DNA of 64,000 nucleotides from Hoeflea prorocentri (GCF_027944115.1 NZ_JAPJZI010000001.1:4092001-4156000); one strand, 5' to 3'. Counted from the stretch's first letter, positions 55,040 through 64,000 are shown. The notes: generated by a model not told the origin, from the sequence alone. Numbers and translations: made by a program.

Positions 55040-56575
55040 TCACTTGTAGATAAAGCCGACAACACCGTGATAGCGGCCCTTGGGAAGATCGGTTTCCATC
55101 TGCCCGTAGACCCGGTTCACGCGACCGAGAAAATTCGCTGCGCCGTCGCTCGATGCGTTGAAATTGTCGTCAGGCCGCGACAGCTTGTTGCGTGCCACAG
55201 GACGGACAAGATAAGGCGTTGCGATGATGACGAGTTCCGTTTCGTTGCGCACGAAATCGCGGCTGCGGAACAGTGTGCCGAGTACGGGTACTTTGGACAA
55301 TCCAGGAAATCCGCTCATGACCTGACGAAGATCGTCGCGAACCAGTCCTGCAATGACGATGGAGCCGCCTGACGGCAGTTCGACAGCCGTATTGGCTTCC
55401 CTTCTGCGAACACCGTTCAGCGTGCCGCCGCCATTGGTCCTTACGCCGCCCAATGATGCCGCACTGCCTTCAAAGGTTGGCTCAGACACTTCCGTTCTGA
55501 CGCGAAGACTGATGCGGCCCTCCGACAAGACGACCGGTGTAAATTCGAGACCGATACCCCATTCCTTTTCGTCATAGGTCTGGACCGAACCACCGGCAGC
55601 CGTTGTGGTTATTTCCCTGAGGAACTGAAATTCACCGCCGACGAAAAACGTGGCCGGTTCACCTGAAATTGCGGTCAGGGTGGGTTCGGCCAGCGTTTTC
55701 ATCACACCGGCCTGCTCCATTGCCCGGACATAGGAGTCCAGTCCGAAGTTTCCGAAACTACCGCCTACCAGACCACCCGAGTTCGTGATCGCAGCACCAA
55801 GTGCGGCGGGATTGACGGAGTCGAAAACGGGATTGCCGTTTTGGGTTATCGTCGTGTTGACGCCCAGCTGCTTCAGGATCTGCCGACTGACTTCGGCGAC
55901 CGTCACTTTTAGCGTCACCTGATCCTCACCCGCGATGTCGAGGAGGTTGATGATCTGCGAGACCTGCCTTTGTTCAGCAAAAATCGCCGCGTCTCCGCCC
56001 TCGCCTATGGCGGTGATATTGCGGGTCGTCGCCTCACCGCCCTTGAGGAAGATTTCGGCCAATTGGCTTGCCCGGGAGGCGTCTTGAGGCGTACGGACCG
56101 TTCCTGTCAGGACAATGTTATCGCTGATAATCTCGACCGTGATATCGGAGTCCTCGATGAAACGGGAGAGCTGTCGCTGCAAGCCGGTGATATCGCGCTC
56201 GACAGCAAGATCCAGACTGACAATCTGTTTGCCGTTTTTTCCGAAGACAAAAATGTTGGTTTGGCCGACGGCCTTTCCGAAGAGATAGATGCGGCGCGCA
56301 GAGCGCGTGACTGCATCGGCGACCTCGGGGTCGGCGACCAGAATATCCTGCGCATCTTCGGGCAGATCGACAACAATGGCCTTGTTCAAGCCAAGCTTGA
56401 CGTCTTTGACATTACCAACACCGGATTTCTGGATCTTTATCGATTGTGGGTTGGCATTTGCCGTCGCCACAAAGGGTTCGGCCGTAAAGACCATGGCACA
56501 GGTCAGTGCCACGCCCGCCAGCAGCGATTTGCGACCGAATGCCGATGCAAGAGCTGAAAAATTGGTTCTATGCAC
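55040..56575 (-). CDS. cpaC: Tad pilus secretin CpaC/RcpA
   Basis: This outer-membrane channel protein of about 511 residues has a signal peptide (to about residue 40, ATANA), an N-terminal pilus-assembly domain (KLGLNKAIVVDLPEDAQDILVADPEVADAV), a BON-like domain (DITVEIISDNIVLTGTVRTPQDA) and a C-terminal secretin domain (SGEPATFFVGGEF, GGSIVIAGLVRDD, PVLGTLFRSRDF). I place the start at GTG 56575, just past the cpaB stop, behind GGGGAATAA. An ATG at 56611 inside cpaB lacks a ribosome site. Confidence 0.94.
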   Translation of the reverse strand: MHRTNFSALASAFGRKSLLAGVALTCAMVFTAEPFVATANANPQSIKIQKSGVGNVKDVKLGLNKAIVVDLPEDAQDILVADPEVADAVTRSARRIYLFGKAVGQTNIFVFGKNGKQIVSLDLAVERDITGLQRQLSRFIEDSDITVEIISDNIVLTGTVRTPQDASRASQLAEIFLKGGEATTRNITAIGEGGDAAIFAEQRQVSQIINLLDIAGEDQVTLKVTVAEVSRQILKQLGVNTTITQNGNPVFDSVNPAALGAAITNSGGLVGGSFGNFGLDSYVRAMEQAGVMKTLAEPTLTAISGEPATFFVGGEFQFLREITTTAAGGSVQTYDEKEWGIGLEFTPVVLSEGRISLRVRTEVSEPTFEGSAASLGGVRTNGGGTLNGVRRREANTAVELPSGGSIVIAGLVRDDLRQVMSGFPGLSKVPVLGTLFRSRDFVRNETELVIIATPYLVRPVARNKLSRPDDNFNASSDGAANFLGRVNRVYGQMETDLPKGRYHGVVGFIYK

Positions 56576-56591
56576 TGTCTTATTCCCCGGT

Positions 56592-57386
56592 CTAGTTGGC
56601 TGCGCCGACATTGATGATCTGGCCAGAGCGGATCAGTTGAATGGATCCGCCGTCTTCGCCGCTCAGAAGATGATCCGCACCGCCGGTGTCAGGATCCTGC
56701 ACATCGGCAACGCTGCGCAGGGCGAGCGTCAACCGAGAGGCCATCTGCTGGGCAACGGCGATGATTTTTGCCTGCTCCGGCGTCAGCTCCAGCGTGGCGG
56801 TCGATCCAACGGCAGTTTTCTTACCGTCCTCATCCTCACGAATGCGCTGGTCAATCGCCAGAACGCGGATGTTTTCCAGAATCGTTTCCGTCAGGAAACC
56901 GGCATCGTCCGAATTGCGGACCATGATGACGTCAACGCGGTCATTTGGAAGAATGAAGCCACCGGCGCTCGTTTCAACCGATATGCCGGTTGAGACGGCT
57001 CTTTTGCCGGAAGGCAGAATGGACGACATGATTCGCGTACCCGCATCGACGATCTTTTCGGTGCGCAGCGGCTCACCCTCGAAAACGGGCAGCCTGACGA
57101 TCGACCCCTCCAGTTCACCGACCGCATCGGGCCGCGTGGAGCGGGTGATAAAGCTGTCAGAAACGGAATCTTCGGGCCATTCCTGCCAATCCAGATTGGC
57201 TTCGGTCAACCGGGAGCCGATGGGCAGGCTGCTGGAAGCGACCAGGACACTGTCGGTCCTTACTTTCTTCACTACTTCACGGACTGGCGCGTTGTTCGCC
57301 TGGCCCATGATGTTCAAAATCAGGTATCCGGCTGCGACTGCGGCAACCAAAGCGATGGCCATTACTATTAAGCGTGCGGGCTTCAT
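56592..57386 (-). CDS. cpaB: Tad pilus assembly protein CpaB/RcpC
   Basis: This 264-residue protein has one N-terminal membrane helix (residues 7-27) and a SAF domain (VLVASSSLPIGSRLTEANLDWQEWP). The CpaB-type core (RAVSTGISVETSAGGFILPNDRVDVIMVR) follows. It lies in the periplasm and stabilises the secretin. GGGGAAAC precedes ATG 57386. A 213-base gap separates it from cpaA upstream. Confidence 0.94.
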   Translation of the reverse strand: MKPARLIVMAIALVAAVAAGYLILNIMGQANNAPVREVVKKVRTDSVLVASSSLPIGSRLTEANLDWQEWPEDSVSDSFITRSTRPDAVGELEGSIVRLPVFEGEPLRTEKIVDAGTRIMSSILPSGKRAVSTGISVETSAGGFILPNDRVDVIMVRNSDDAGFLTETILENIRVLAIDQRIREDEDGKKTAVGSTATLELTPEQAKIIAVAQQMASRLTLALRSVADVQDPDTGGADHLLSGEDGGSIQLIRSGQIINVGAAN

Positions 57387-57599
57387 ACCGTTTCCCCGGA
57401 ACACATTTCCAATTGTCGGGCAAACAATGCAGCATGAATCGTGTACTTATGGTTAATGCGCCGCTACCAATCTTACTTAACAGCAATTTAATCAGTCAGA
57501 GAAAGGGTTTAACCGCCAGAGCGGCAAGTAACGGAACGGAAGGATTGAAAGGCCCCGGCGTAACCGGCCGATGGCAAGGCGACCGCGTCAGAGGGCGGT

Positions 57600-58106
57600 T
57601 CAGTGGTGCAACAGGACCATTTGTACGAGCGGCGATTGCGGATAGCAGATAAGCGCTGCGATCCCGATCGCAATTCCGTAGGGGATACCGGCTTTCGGCT
57701 CGAGCAAATGACTGACCGGACCAAATCTGTAGATCGCGAAAGCCGGCAAACGGCAGATAACCAGCAGGATGGTCAAGAGGCCGCCTATCATCGCAACGGC
57801 GACCAGGAAGTCCAGCAGTTCCATGTTCAGACCGAACCACACGGCCGTCGCGGTCAACAGTTTGGCGTCACCGCCGCCCATGACACCGATCCCGAACAAG
57901 CCAAAGCAGACCACAAAGACAATCAGACCGGCTGCAAAGTGCATGGCATAGTCCTGCCACGGCAAACCTGCAATCGGAGCAACAATGGCAAACGTTGCCA
58001 GCAAAATGACCGACACCCGGTTCGGTATTGTCATTGTCAGCGCATCGGAGATGGCTGCGAACGCAAGGCATAAAGGGAAAACCACCATGATCGCCGAGGT
58101 CAGCAC
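57600..58106 (-). CDS. cpaA: prepilin peptidase CpaA/TadV (A24 family)
   Basis: This 168-residue inner-membrane aspartic protease removes the leader of Flp. The catalytic aspartates are Asp21 (AISDALTMTIPNR) and Asp80 (VMGGGDAK). Five to six helices are present, and there is no methylase domain, as in other Tad peptidases. The start is set at GTG 58106, six bases after CAGGAG; a GTG further up at 58145 has no such site. A terminator lies just upstream, so expression needs read-through or its own promoter. Confidence 0.93.
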   Translation of the reverse strand: MLTSAIMVVFPLCLAFAAISDALTMTIPNRVSVILLATFAIVAPIAGLPWQDYAMHFAAGLIVFVVCFGLFGIGVMGGGDAKLLTATAVWFGLNMELLDFLVAVAMIGGLLTILLVICRLPAFAIYRFGPVSHLLEPKAGIPYGIAIGIAALICYPQSPLVQMVLLHH

Positions 58107-58174
58107 TTTATTCTCCTGTTGAACCGTTTTCCGCGGTCTTTCCACCGCCGGTTCATATGAACAATGAGTTCTTT

Positions 58175-58212
58175 AAAAAAAATTACCGCCCGGAACCTGA
58201 TCCGGGCGGTAA
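58175..58212 (-). terminator. strong intrinsic terminator between flp and cpaA
   Basis: An 11-bp stem (TTACCGCCCGG/CCGGGCGGTAA, 58183-58193 with 58202-58212) with an eight-base loop is followed on the minus strand by eight T. It lies 125 bases past the flp stop and 69 bases before the cpaA start. It should sharply lower transcription of the assembly genes relative to the pilin. Confidence 0.92.
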
Positions 58213-58260
58213 ATATCGCGTTTCACCTAAGTCGGCATGGGTATGGCGCATAACTGAATC

Positions 58261-58335
58261 AGTGCTGCACTGCCTTGCTGACTTGAGGGAGCAGCATCGC
58301 TGAGTTGGTTTTGCCAACTCAACGATGCAGTCAGC
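58261..58335 (-). other. structured 3' region of the flp transcript
   Basis: Directly after the flp stop the sequence can fold into a long interrupted stem. The outer pair is GCTGACT/AGTCAGC (58277-58283 with 58329-58335), the middle pair GCATCG/CGATGC (58294-58299 with 58323-58328), and the inner pair GAGTTGG/CCAACTC (58302-58308 with 58314-58320) with a five-base loop. A small palindrome AGTGC-T-GCACT (58261-58271) follows. It may protect flp mRNA from 3' decay, or be a processed small RNA ending at the terminator. Confidence 0.5.
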
Positions 58336-58337
58336 TA

Positions 58338-58514
58338 TTAGCTAACGGCGCCTTCAAGTTCACCCTGAATGTCGCCGAACACGCCAGAAAGGCCGGTCTG
58401 CAGACCATTAAGGGCTGCGATGATGCCCACGGCAACCAGAGCAGCGATCAGGCCATATTCAATGGCAGTCGCGCCGGATTCGTCTTTCATGAAACGTGCA
58501 AACATCTTTGTCAT
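58338..58514 (-). CDS. flp: Flp family type IVb pilin
   Basis: This 58-residue prepilin is the main subunit of the Tad pilus. A short basic leader (MTKMFARFMKDESG) ends in Gly14, where CpaA cuts. The mature chain begins ATAIEYGLIAALVAVGIIAAL with Glu19 at position +5 and Tyr20 at +6, the Flp hallmark. AAGGAG lies at good spacing before ATG 58514. Only this one flp copy is in the window. Confidence 0.96.
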   Translation of the reverse strand: MTKMFARFMKDESGATAIEYGLIAALVAVGIIAALNGLQTGLSGVFGDIQGELEGAVS

Positions 58515-58924
58515 TGGATAACTCCTTGCTCCACTTATTCAGCACGTCCGTCAGTCTTTTTCACACTGATCGGACGAGGGGCACGCTACCGGACAGGTTT
58601 TGAAAACAGCTTAAGAAACATGGTTACCGAAAGGTTGGCAAAGCAGGCACGGGATTTGTTGGTAAATCCTATATTAATCGGCGTCGCCGTTTGCCGTGCG
58701 AAACGCCGCAGACCGCAAGCCGGCTATATTGCCGGGCGTATATATATAATGTGTAGCGGCGTTCCCTTTGATGCACATGGGACGTGAAACCCGCACAATT
58801 GCGACCTGATGCACCACTTCATTTGAACTTTTTACGCGGATTTGCCTGACGTTAAGTCTTCATTCACCATTCCGGGCGACTTTTAGGGCAGTTTCATCCA
58901 AAGCCGCGCCGCGGGGAGCATTCT
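58515..58924. promoter_or_regulatory. 410-base divergent region of the Tad locus
   Basis: No gene is supportable here. The stretch separates flp (leftward) from the secretin-N-domain gene (rightward) and must hold both promoters. It is AT-richer than its flanks and contains a striking alternating tract TATATATATAAT at 58739-58750, which could serve as a -10 element or a melting site. An open frame on the plus strand over the flp antisense is a shadow. Confidence 0.45.
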
Positions 58925-59332
58925 ATGTTCAAGCTGTTTGACATTCGTTCGACCGTCCGATCGATCAGCACGGTGGCCATCGTGCTCGCCGCACTGGCCG
59001 GTACGAATGCGCCTGTCCTTGCGGAAAACCCGATCAAAGTCGATCTCGACTATGCTAGGGTCATCAAGCTGGACCGGCCGATCAGCCGCGTTATTATCGG
59101 AAACGCCGATATAGCCGACGCAACCGTCTCAGATCCGAAGACAATCATTCTGACCGGTAAAAGCTTCGGAACCACAAACCTTGTCATCCTTGACAATGAC
59201 GGTAACGCGATCGTTGACGAGCGCGTCCTGGTTTCGCTCGAGGCGCACAACACCATGCAGGTTTATCGACAGGTCGAGCGCCAGATCATGTCCTGCACGC
59301 CCGCATGCGAACCTTTGGACCTTGAGCGATAG
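58925..59332 (+). CDS. pilus assembly N-terminal domain protein (stand-alone CpaC N-domain)
   Basis: This 135-residue periplasmic protein has a signal peptide to about residue 33 (VLAEN). It is made only of the domain that forms the CpaC N-terminus (KVDLDYARVIKLDRPISRVIIGNADIADATVSDPKTIILTGKSFGTTNLVILD). It ends with a short tail with two cysteines (SCTPAC). It may cap or guide the secretin. A single-domain copy beside the Tad genes is common in rhizobia. GGGG lies before the ATG. Confidence 0.9.
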   Translation: MFKLFDIRSTVRSISTVAIVLAALAGTNAPVLAENPIKVDLDYARVIKLDRPISRVIIGNADIADATVSDPKTIILTGKSFGTTNLVILDNDGNAIVDERVLVSLEAHNTMQVYRQVERQIMSCTPACEPLDLER

Positions 59333-59454
59333 CCGTTTCCAAAAAATAGTAAACAGAGCCGGAATCTGCTGAATTGGTTCCGATCAATTTCGGATACCGA
59401 TTGTAAACTCCTTTGTATTAGGATTTGCAGACAGGTCCAGTTAGCGGGGTTGTC

Positions 59455-60087
59455 ATGCCGGTCCTTTTGAGTAAAGCGCGCGAACGCGATGCGCGTGTGA
59501 GGGGTTTGAGACGGTTCTCGATTGTCCGTGTACGACGGGACGAGAACGGCGCCACCGCGATTGAGTTCGCGTTGCTGGCAATTCCATTCTTCCTGCTGAT
59601 ATTCGCCATTATCGAAACCTGCATCGCATTTGCCGCCGAGCAGACGCTGAATTTTGCCGTCGACAAAATCGGCCGTGAGTTGCGTACCGGCCAGATCACC
59701 TTCAACACCGGCGATTCAACCGATATCACCGAGGAACAGTTCAAGCTCCGCCTCTGCAACGAGGTCTCGATCATGTTCACATGCGGGCCGGATACGGACA
59801 GCAGACTGTTCTTCGATCTGCAGAGCTACAATGATTTCGCATCAATCCCGACAAACGTGCCGCTTTCCGGTGGAACGCTGGACACGAGCAGTTTCGATTT
59901 CGATCCCGGCGGCCCTTCAACCATTAACGTGCTGCGGGCGTACTACGCTTGGAAAGTAACGGCTGATCTGTTCCGTCCCTATATTGCGAATGTGAGGATA
60001 TCAGGCTCATCGGAAGAGAACCACTATCTGATCGTTGCGACCACCGCGTACCGGAACGAAGCCTATCCGACAACAGGCGGAAGCTGA
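59455..60087 (+). CDS. TadE-like pseudopilin (first)
   Basis: This 210-residue protein has a basic leader of about 33 residues ending RRDENG. The TadE-type segment ATAIEFALLAIPFFLLIFAIIETCIAF follows, whose Glu at +5 after Gly marks CpaA cleavage. The rest is an extracytoplasmic domain. ATG 59455 follows AGCGGGG. It precedes the second such gene by 29 bases. Confidence 0.9.
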   Translation: MPVLLSKARERDARVRGLRRFSIVRVRRDENGATAIEFALLAIPFFLLIFAIIETCIAFAAEQTLNFAVDKIGRELRTGQITFNTGDSTDITEEQFKLRLCNEVSIMFTCGPDTDSRLFFDLQSYNDFASIPTNVPLSGGTLDTSSFDFDPGGPSTINVLRAYYAWKVTADLFRPYIANVRISGSSEENHYLIVATTAYRNEAYPTTGGS

Positions 60088-60116
60088 CGCGTCGAGGAAG
60101 GCTTAAGGGCAAAAGT

Positions 60117-60764
60117 ATGGCCGGAGACAGATCGGACATCAAAGAAGAGCGCGGAGACGCAGTCATGACATCGACAATGCAATCGTCGCACAACAACAGG
60201 GTCAGCCTGAAATCGCGCGTGCAGAACTTCCTCGGCAACAAGGAAGGTGTCGGCGCCATCGAGTTTGCTTTCGTCGCACCTATCCTGGTCGTCCTCTATA
60301 TCGGAGCCGTCGAGATGACCGTGGCCCTTTCGGTGGATACCAAAGTGTCAAGGGCCGGCAATGTCACCCTTGATCTCATCACCCAGGGAACAACCACATC
60401 AAAGGATGACCTGGAAGACATGGAGGATGTTGCCAAAAGCATCCTGGCACCCTACGCGTCCGATCAGGTCGCATTGGGCTACACGGCAATCCAGGTAAAC
60501 GCCGCCGGCACCGAAGCCAGGGTTCAATGGTCCTGGCGCAGCGACACCGAAACGCTCCCCGCAAAAAACAGTGTCATCACGATCCCCAACAGCCTGATGA
60601 TCGGCGACGCCTATTATGTTCGTGGCGAAATTGCCAACACGCACGATTTGCTGACGTCCATTCCCTTCACGGGCAGCACCGTGAATTCTTTCAACCTGGG
60701 CGAAACCTACTTCATGCGGCCACGGGTAGGAACGGAAATCAATTGCTCCGATTGCAATACCTGA
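60117..60764 (+). CDS. TadE/TadF-like pseudopilin (second)
   Basis: This 215-residue protein has a leader ending NKEGVG, then the pseudopilin helix AIEFAFVAPILVVLYIGAVEMTVAL. The soluble domain ends with a Cys pair (NCSDCNT). ATG 60117 follows AAGGGC; ATG 60165 would shorten the basic leader. With the preceding gene it forms the minor-pilin pair of the Tad system. A large TadG with a von Willebrand domain is not in the window. Confidence 0.9.
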   Translation: MAGDRSDIKEERGDAVMTSTMQSSHNNRVSLKSRVQNFLGNKEGVGAIEFAFVAPILVVLYIGAVEMTVALSVDTKVSRAGNVTLDLITQGTTTSKDDLEDMEDVAKSILAPYASDQVALGYTAIQVNAAGTEARVQWSWRSDTETLPAKNSVITIPNSLMIGDAYYVRGEIANTHDLLTSIPFTGSTVNSFNLGETYFMRPRVGTEINCSDCNT

Positions 60765-60982
60765 TCCACGTGTTGTGAGCGGGTCCATTTTTTGAAAAGG
60801 CGATGACCGCGGACGTCGGTTATCGCTTTATCCAGTTGGGCTTTGATGCTCAGCAACACCCTCGCATCAAGAATCCTGTTGTGGCCGGCCGTGTCGCATA
60901 ATAGTTTGTGCACGACTGTCTCGAAGACCCCTTCGAGCTCAGTATCCGAGCGCCTTTAAGAATAATAGACGGCAGAGAAAAC

Positions 60983-62203
60983 ATGGCCCGCGCAATCATC
61001 TTGCTTCTTGATTCCTTCGGTATCGGCGGTGCGCCGGACGCCGCCATGTTCGGCGATGCCGGCTCAGACACGCTCGGCCATATCGCCGAACAATGCGCAG
61101 TGGGCCTTGGCGACCGGCAGGGACTTCGGCAGGGGCCTTTGCTGTTGCCCAATCTGACCTCGCTCGGCCTCGTACAGGCCGCAAAGCTGGCAACCGGACA
61201 GGTCCCGGCCGGCATGGATGGCGATATCCAGCCAATCGGCCTTTATGCATGCGCCAATGAAGTGTCCCACGGCAAGGATACGCCATCCGGGCATTGGGAG
61301 ATTGCCGGCGTTCCGGTGCTCTTTGACTGGGGTTATTTCCCGGAAGGGGAAGAAACGTTTCCCGCCGACCTGCTGGAGCAGATTTACGACGCCGCGGATC
61401 TGCCCGGGAGTCTCGCCAACTGCCACGCGTCGGGCACGGTTGTGATCGATGAATTCGGAGCCGAACACATTTCTTCGGGCAAGCCGATCTTCTATACATC
61501 CGCTGACAGTGTGTTCCAGATTGCGGCCCATGAGAATCATTTCGGGCTGGAGCGGCTCTACAGCCTTTGCGAAATCATCCGCAAACTGATCGATCCTCTC
61601 AATATCGGCCGGGTTATCGCGCGACCCTTTGTCGGGGACAATGCCGGGGAGTTTCAGAGAACCGGCAACCGGCGCGACTATTCCGTCCTGCCGCCAGAAC
61701 CGACCCTGCTCGACCGGGCATGCAATGCGGGGCGCATGGTCATTGCAGTCGGCAAGATCAGCGACATTTTTGCCCACCAGGGCATCAGCGAAATGCGCAA
61801 GGCCGACGGCAACGAGGCCATTTTCAATACAACGATTTCGGCCATGGATGCAGCCGGGGACGGCGATATCGTTTTTTCCAATTTCGTCGATTTCGACATG
61901 CTTTACGGGCATCGCCGCGATGTGCCAGGCTATGCAGCGGCCTTGGAGCGATTTGACGCGCGCCTGCCGGAAATCGCCAGGAAGCTGAAACGCGACGATC
62001 TTGTTGTCGTGACCGCCGATCATGGCTGCGATCCGACATGGCGGGGAAATGATCACACGCGCGAGCGTGTGCCTGTATTGTGCTTCGGCTCCGGCGTGAC
62101 GGCAGGATCCGCCGGTGTCAGGCAGACCTTCGCGGATATCGGCGAGAGCATCGCGGCACATCTCGGGCTTGCGCCCGGGCCGCATGGAAGGAGTTTCCTT
62201 TGA
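60983..62203 (+). CDS. deoB: phosphopentomutase
   Basis: This 406-residue metalloenzyme of the alkaline phosphatase superfamily interconverts (deoxy)ribose 1- and 5-phosphate in nucleoside salvage. Metal-site segments are [14 protein letters not shown] near the start and [23 protein letters not shown] near the end. The phosphothreonine site lies in KDTPSGHWE. The start at 60983 is at the conserved N-terminus behind a modest AGAGAAA. Its stop overlaps the TTG of add. Confidence 0.96.
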   Translation: MARAIILLLDSFGIGGAPDAAMFGDAGSDTLGHIAEQCAVGLGDRQGLRQGPLLLPNLTSLGLVQAAKLATGQVPAGMDGDIQPIGLYACANEVSHGKDTPSGHWEIAGVPVLFDWGYFPEGEETFPADLLEQIYDAADLPGSLANCHASGTVVIDEFGAEHISSGKPIFYTSADSVFQIAAHENHFGLERLYSLCEIIRKLIDPLNIGRVIARPFVGDNAGEFQRTGNRRDYSVLPPEPTLLDRACNAGRMVIAVGKISDIFAHQGISEMRKADGNEAIFNTTISAMDAAGDGDIVFSNFVDFDMLYGHRRDVPGYAAALERFDARLPEIARKLKRDDLVVVTADHGCDPTWRGNDHTRERVPVLCFGSGVTAGSAGVRQTFADIGESIAAHLGLAPGPHGRSFL

Positions 62204-63168
62204 CACGGCACATCCCCAAGGCTGAACTCCATTGCCACATTGAAGGCGCCGCGCCGACCGAACTGGTTCGCCAACAGGCACGCAAATATAGCGTCGACAT
62301 CGATCATCTGATCGACGGAAAACGGTTCGTCTGGGACGACTTCACGAGTTTCCTCGCGGCCTATGATGCCGCTGCCGCCCTGTTCAAAACAGAAGAGGAT
62401 TACGCACTTCTCGCCGAGAGTTATCTGGCATCCATCGCGTCCGAGGGTGCACTCTACAGCGAGATTTTCATCTCACCCGATCATGCCCGCCTGGCCGGTC
62501 TGTCGCCACAGGCCTATGTCAACGGGCTTGGCGAGGGCATTGAAAGAGCGCGGGACAAATACGGCATCGAGGGCCGTCAGATCATCACCTGTGTCAGGCA
62601 CTTCGACAAGGACGCCGCCATTGACGTCGCCCGGTTTGCCGCCGCGCGGCCGCACCGGACGGTCACCGGTTTCGGCATGGGCGGAGACGAGCGGATCGGG
62701 TCCCACGCGGATTTTTCCGATGCGTTTGACATTGCCCGGGATGCGGGTCTCGGCATTACGACCCACGCCGGCGAGATCGCCGGAGCCGAGAGCGTGCGCG
62801 ATGCGCTCGAGCATGTGCGCCCTGCCCGCATCGGCCACGGTGTGCGCGCCATCGAAGACATGTCGCTTGTCGAGCATCTGGCCAATGAAGGCATTGTCCT
62901 TGAGGTTTGCCCCGGGTCGAATGTTTCGCTGTCAGTCTATGAGAGTTTCGGCGCGCACCCGTTCAGGACCCTCATGGATGCCGGTGTAAAGGTGACACTG
63001 AATTCCGACGATCCGCCGTTTTTCGACACCAGTCTCGGCAAGGAATACGCAATCGCACAAGCCGAGTTCGGTCTCAGCGACGAAGAACTCGTCGAAACGA
63101 CGCGCACAGCGATCAATGCGGCCTTTGTCGACGAAGACACCCGCACATCGCTCCTTGCAAAGTTGTGA
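62200..63168 (+). CDS. add: adenosine deaminase
   Basis: This 322-residue zinc enzyme turns adenosine into inosine. Metal and active-site segments are ELHCHIEG (His11, His13), TTHAGE, IGHGVRA and NSDDPPFF. The start is TTG 62200 in a TTGA overlap with the deoB stop, six bases after AAGGAG. No ATG or GTG near the conserved N-terminus competes. Coupling with deoB fits a shared salvage role. Confidence 0.94.
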   Translation: MTRHIPKAELHCHIEGAAPTELVRQQARKYSVDIDHLIDGKRFVWDDFTSFLAAYDAAAALFKTEEDYALLAESYLASIASEGALYSEIFISPDHARLAGLSPQAYVNGLGEGIERARDKYGIEGRQIITCVRHFDKDAAIDVARFAAARPHRTVTGFGMGGDERIGSHADFSDAFDIARDAGLGITTHAGEIAGAESVRDALEHVRPARIGHGVRAIEDMSLVEHLANEGIVLEVCPGSNVSLSVYESFGAHPFRTLMDAGVKVTLNSDDPPFFDTSLGKEYAIAQAEFGLSDEELVETTRTAINAAFVDEDTRTSLLAKL

Positions 63169-63279
63169 CAAACCGCGCTGCCAGGGCCTTGGCCGGTTGC
63201 TTCTGCTTGCTGCCCGATCGTGGTCGATGCAATATGCGCTCAACATATTGAGCGCAGCCAGTTTGAGAAGGACATCACC

Positions 63280-63909
63280 ATGGACGGCGTTACCGTCATC
63301 GACCACCCGCTGGTTCAGCACAAGCTGACAATCATGCGAAAGAAGGATACGTCCACAGCCGGCTTCCGGCGGCTTCTGCGCGAGATATCGACCCTTTTGT
63401 GCTACGAGGTGACGCGCGAGCTGGCGCTTACGCATGAAAATATCGAAACGCCACTGACCGAAATGGACGCTCCCGTCCTTGCCGGCAAGAAGCTGGTGTT
63501 CGCGTCGATCCTGAGGGCGGGAAACGGCCTGCTGGAAGGCATGCTTGACCTTGTTCCGTCAGCGCGCGTGGCCCATATCGGACTTTACCGTGATCACGAT
63601 ACGCTTCAGGCGATCGAATATTATTTCAAGGCGCCGGAGGACATAAGCGACCGTCTGGTTATTGTCGTTGACCCGATGCTTGCAACAGCCAATTCATCCA
63701 TTTCAGCAGTTGAAAAACTGAAGGAACGTGGCGCGCATAATCTGCGCTTCCTTTGTCTTCTGGCGGCGCCGGAGGGTGTCGAAGCGTTTCGCAAGGCACA
63801 TCCGGACGTGCCCGTGTACACCGCGTCGATTGACAGCCATTTGAATGAGAAAGGCTATATCGTTCCCGGCCTCGGCGACGCCGGGGACCGCATGTACGGA
63901 ACCAAATAG
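63280..63909 (+). CDS. upp: uracil phosphoribosyltransferase
   Basis: This 209-residue enzyme makes UMP from uracil and [22 protein letters not shown] and the C-terminal uracil loop [17 protein letters not shown] are typical. The PRPP loop reads [11 protein letters not shown], where most members have LATGGS or LATGNS, so one usually conserved Gly is Ala. AAGGA precedes ATG 63280. It follows add by 111 bases. The remaining 91 bases of the window show no gene or terminator. Confidence 0.95.
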   Translation: MDGVTVIDHPLVQHKLTIMRKKDTSTAGFRRLLREISTLLCYEVTRELALTHENIETPLTEMDAPVLAGKKLVFASILRAGNGLLEGMLDLVPSARVAHIGLYRDHDTLQAIEYYFKAPEDISDRLVIVVDPMLATANSSISAVEKLKERGAHNLRFLCLLAAPEGVEAFRKAHPDVPVYTASIDSHLNEKGYIVPGLGDAGDRMYGTK

Positions 63910-64000
63910 GCTGCGACAGGCCGTACACAATTCAATCAGTGCAATCTGATCCCAAAAGTTAACGTTTCCCTAACCTGTACAGCACACAGTGTCCGGTATG

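Noticed and set aside
60707-60913. 68-codon minus-strand frame between the pseudopilin and deoB genes
   Set aside because: No recognisable feature, and it overlaps the pseudopilin gene end. I could not separate it from chance.
60765-60982. tRNA or small RNA in the deoB leader region
   Set aside because: No cloverleaf or terminator-like structure could be found by eye.

Overview
The window is GC-rich, densely coded chromosomal DNA. It looks like an alphaproteobacterium of the order Hyphomicrobiales (Rhizobiales). The support is family content rather than rRNA: a short SRP RNA just upstream of dnaX-ybaB, a CycM-type membrane cytochrome c, a rhizobial-style prephenate dehydratase/kdsB/cycM neighbourhood, a cpa/ctp-type Tad pilus locus, and a yej peptide importer with two binding proteins. 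I see no rRNA, tRNA, CRISPR array, insertion sequence or prophage. The genus cannot be fixed from what I can see.

Layout. 0-3.2 kb: the 3' part of a hydantoinase/oxoprolinase gene, an L,D-transpeptidase, a doubtful small secreted protein and a frameshifted marC. 3.4-14.9 kb: housekeeping genes, namely malate synthase G, a DUF2087 protein, an acyl-CoA synthetase, ybaB, dnaX, SRP RNA, an AEC permease, a HIT protein, nudC, gshB and recR. 15.0-24.5 kb: an accessory catabolic block. It holds a tryptophanase-type lyase, a MarR regulator and a TRAP transporter, cotranscribed with an IlvD/Edd-type dehydratase and a beta-hydroxyacid dehydrogenase. A hydroxypyruvate-isomerase-like protein and a 2-oxo-acid hydratase diverge from these. 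Together they look like an uptake and degradation system for a sugar acid or related hydroxy acid. 24.5-31.7 kb: a possible aldolase remnant, a TetR regulator, a homocysteine methyltransferase-like protein, a GNAT enzyme, a DUF2161 protein, an HTH/membrane protein, an MFS carrier, DUF302 and GFA proteins and prephenate dehydratase. 31.7-41.2 kb: kdsB, cycM and the five-gene yej ABC importer. 41.5-48.3 kb: a class III cyclase fused to repeats, a periplasmic cis/trans fatty acid isomerase (Cti), an NlpC/P60 peptidase with a MarR regulator, and a leucyl aminopeptidase. 48.5-60.8 kb: a nearly complete Tad pilus locus. 61.0-63.9 kb: nucleoside salvage (deoB, add, upp).

How the genes work together. 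In the Tad locus, flp, cpaA-F and tadBC read on the minus strand. A strong terminator and a large stem-loop lie between flp and cpaA, which would favour excess pilin. The tadD-like gene, a secretin-N-domain protein and two TadE-like pseudopilins read on the plus strand. The deoB-add pair is translationally coupled, with add starting at a TTG inside the deoB stop. In the yej operon, one binding protein has a Sec signal and the other a twin-arginine signal.

The best candidates for something undescribed are the divergent sugar-acid/TRAP cluster (17.2-24.5 kb), the Tad locus 3'-UTR structure, and the frameshift in marC. No radically new system stands out. Most of the window is ordinary core genome.
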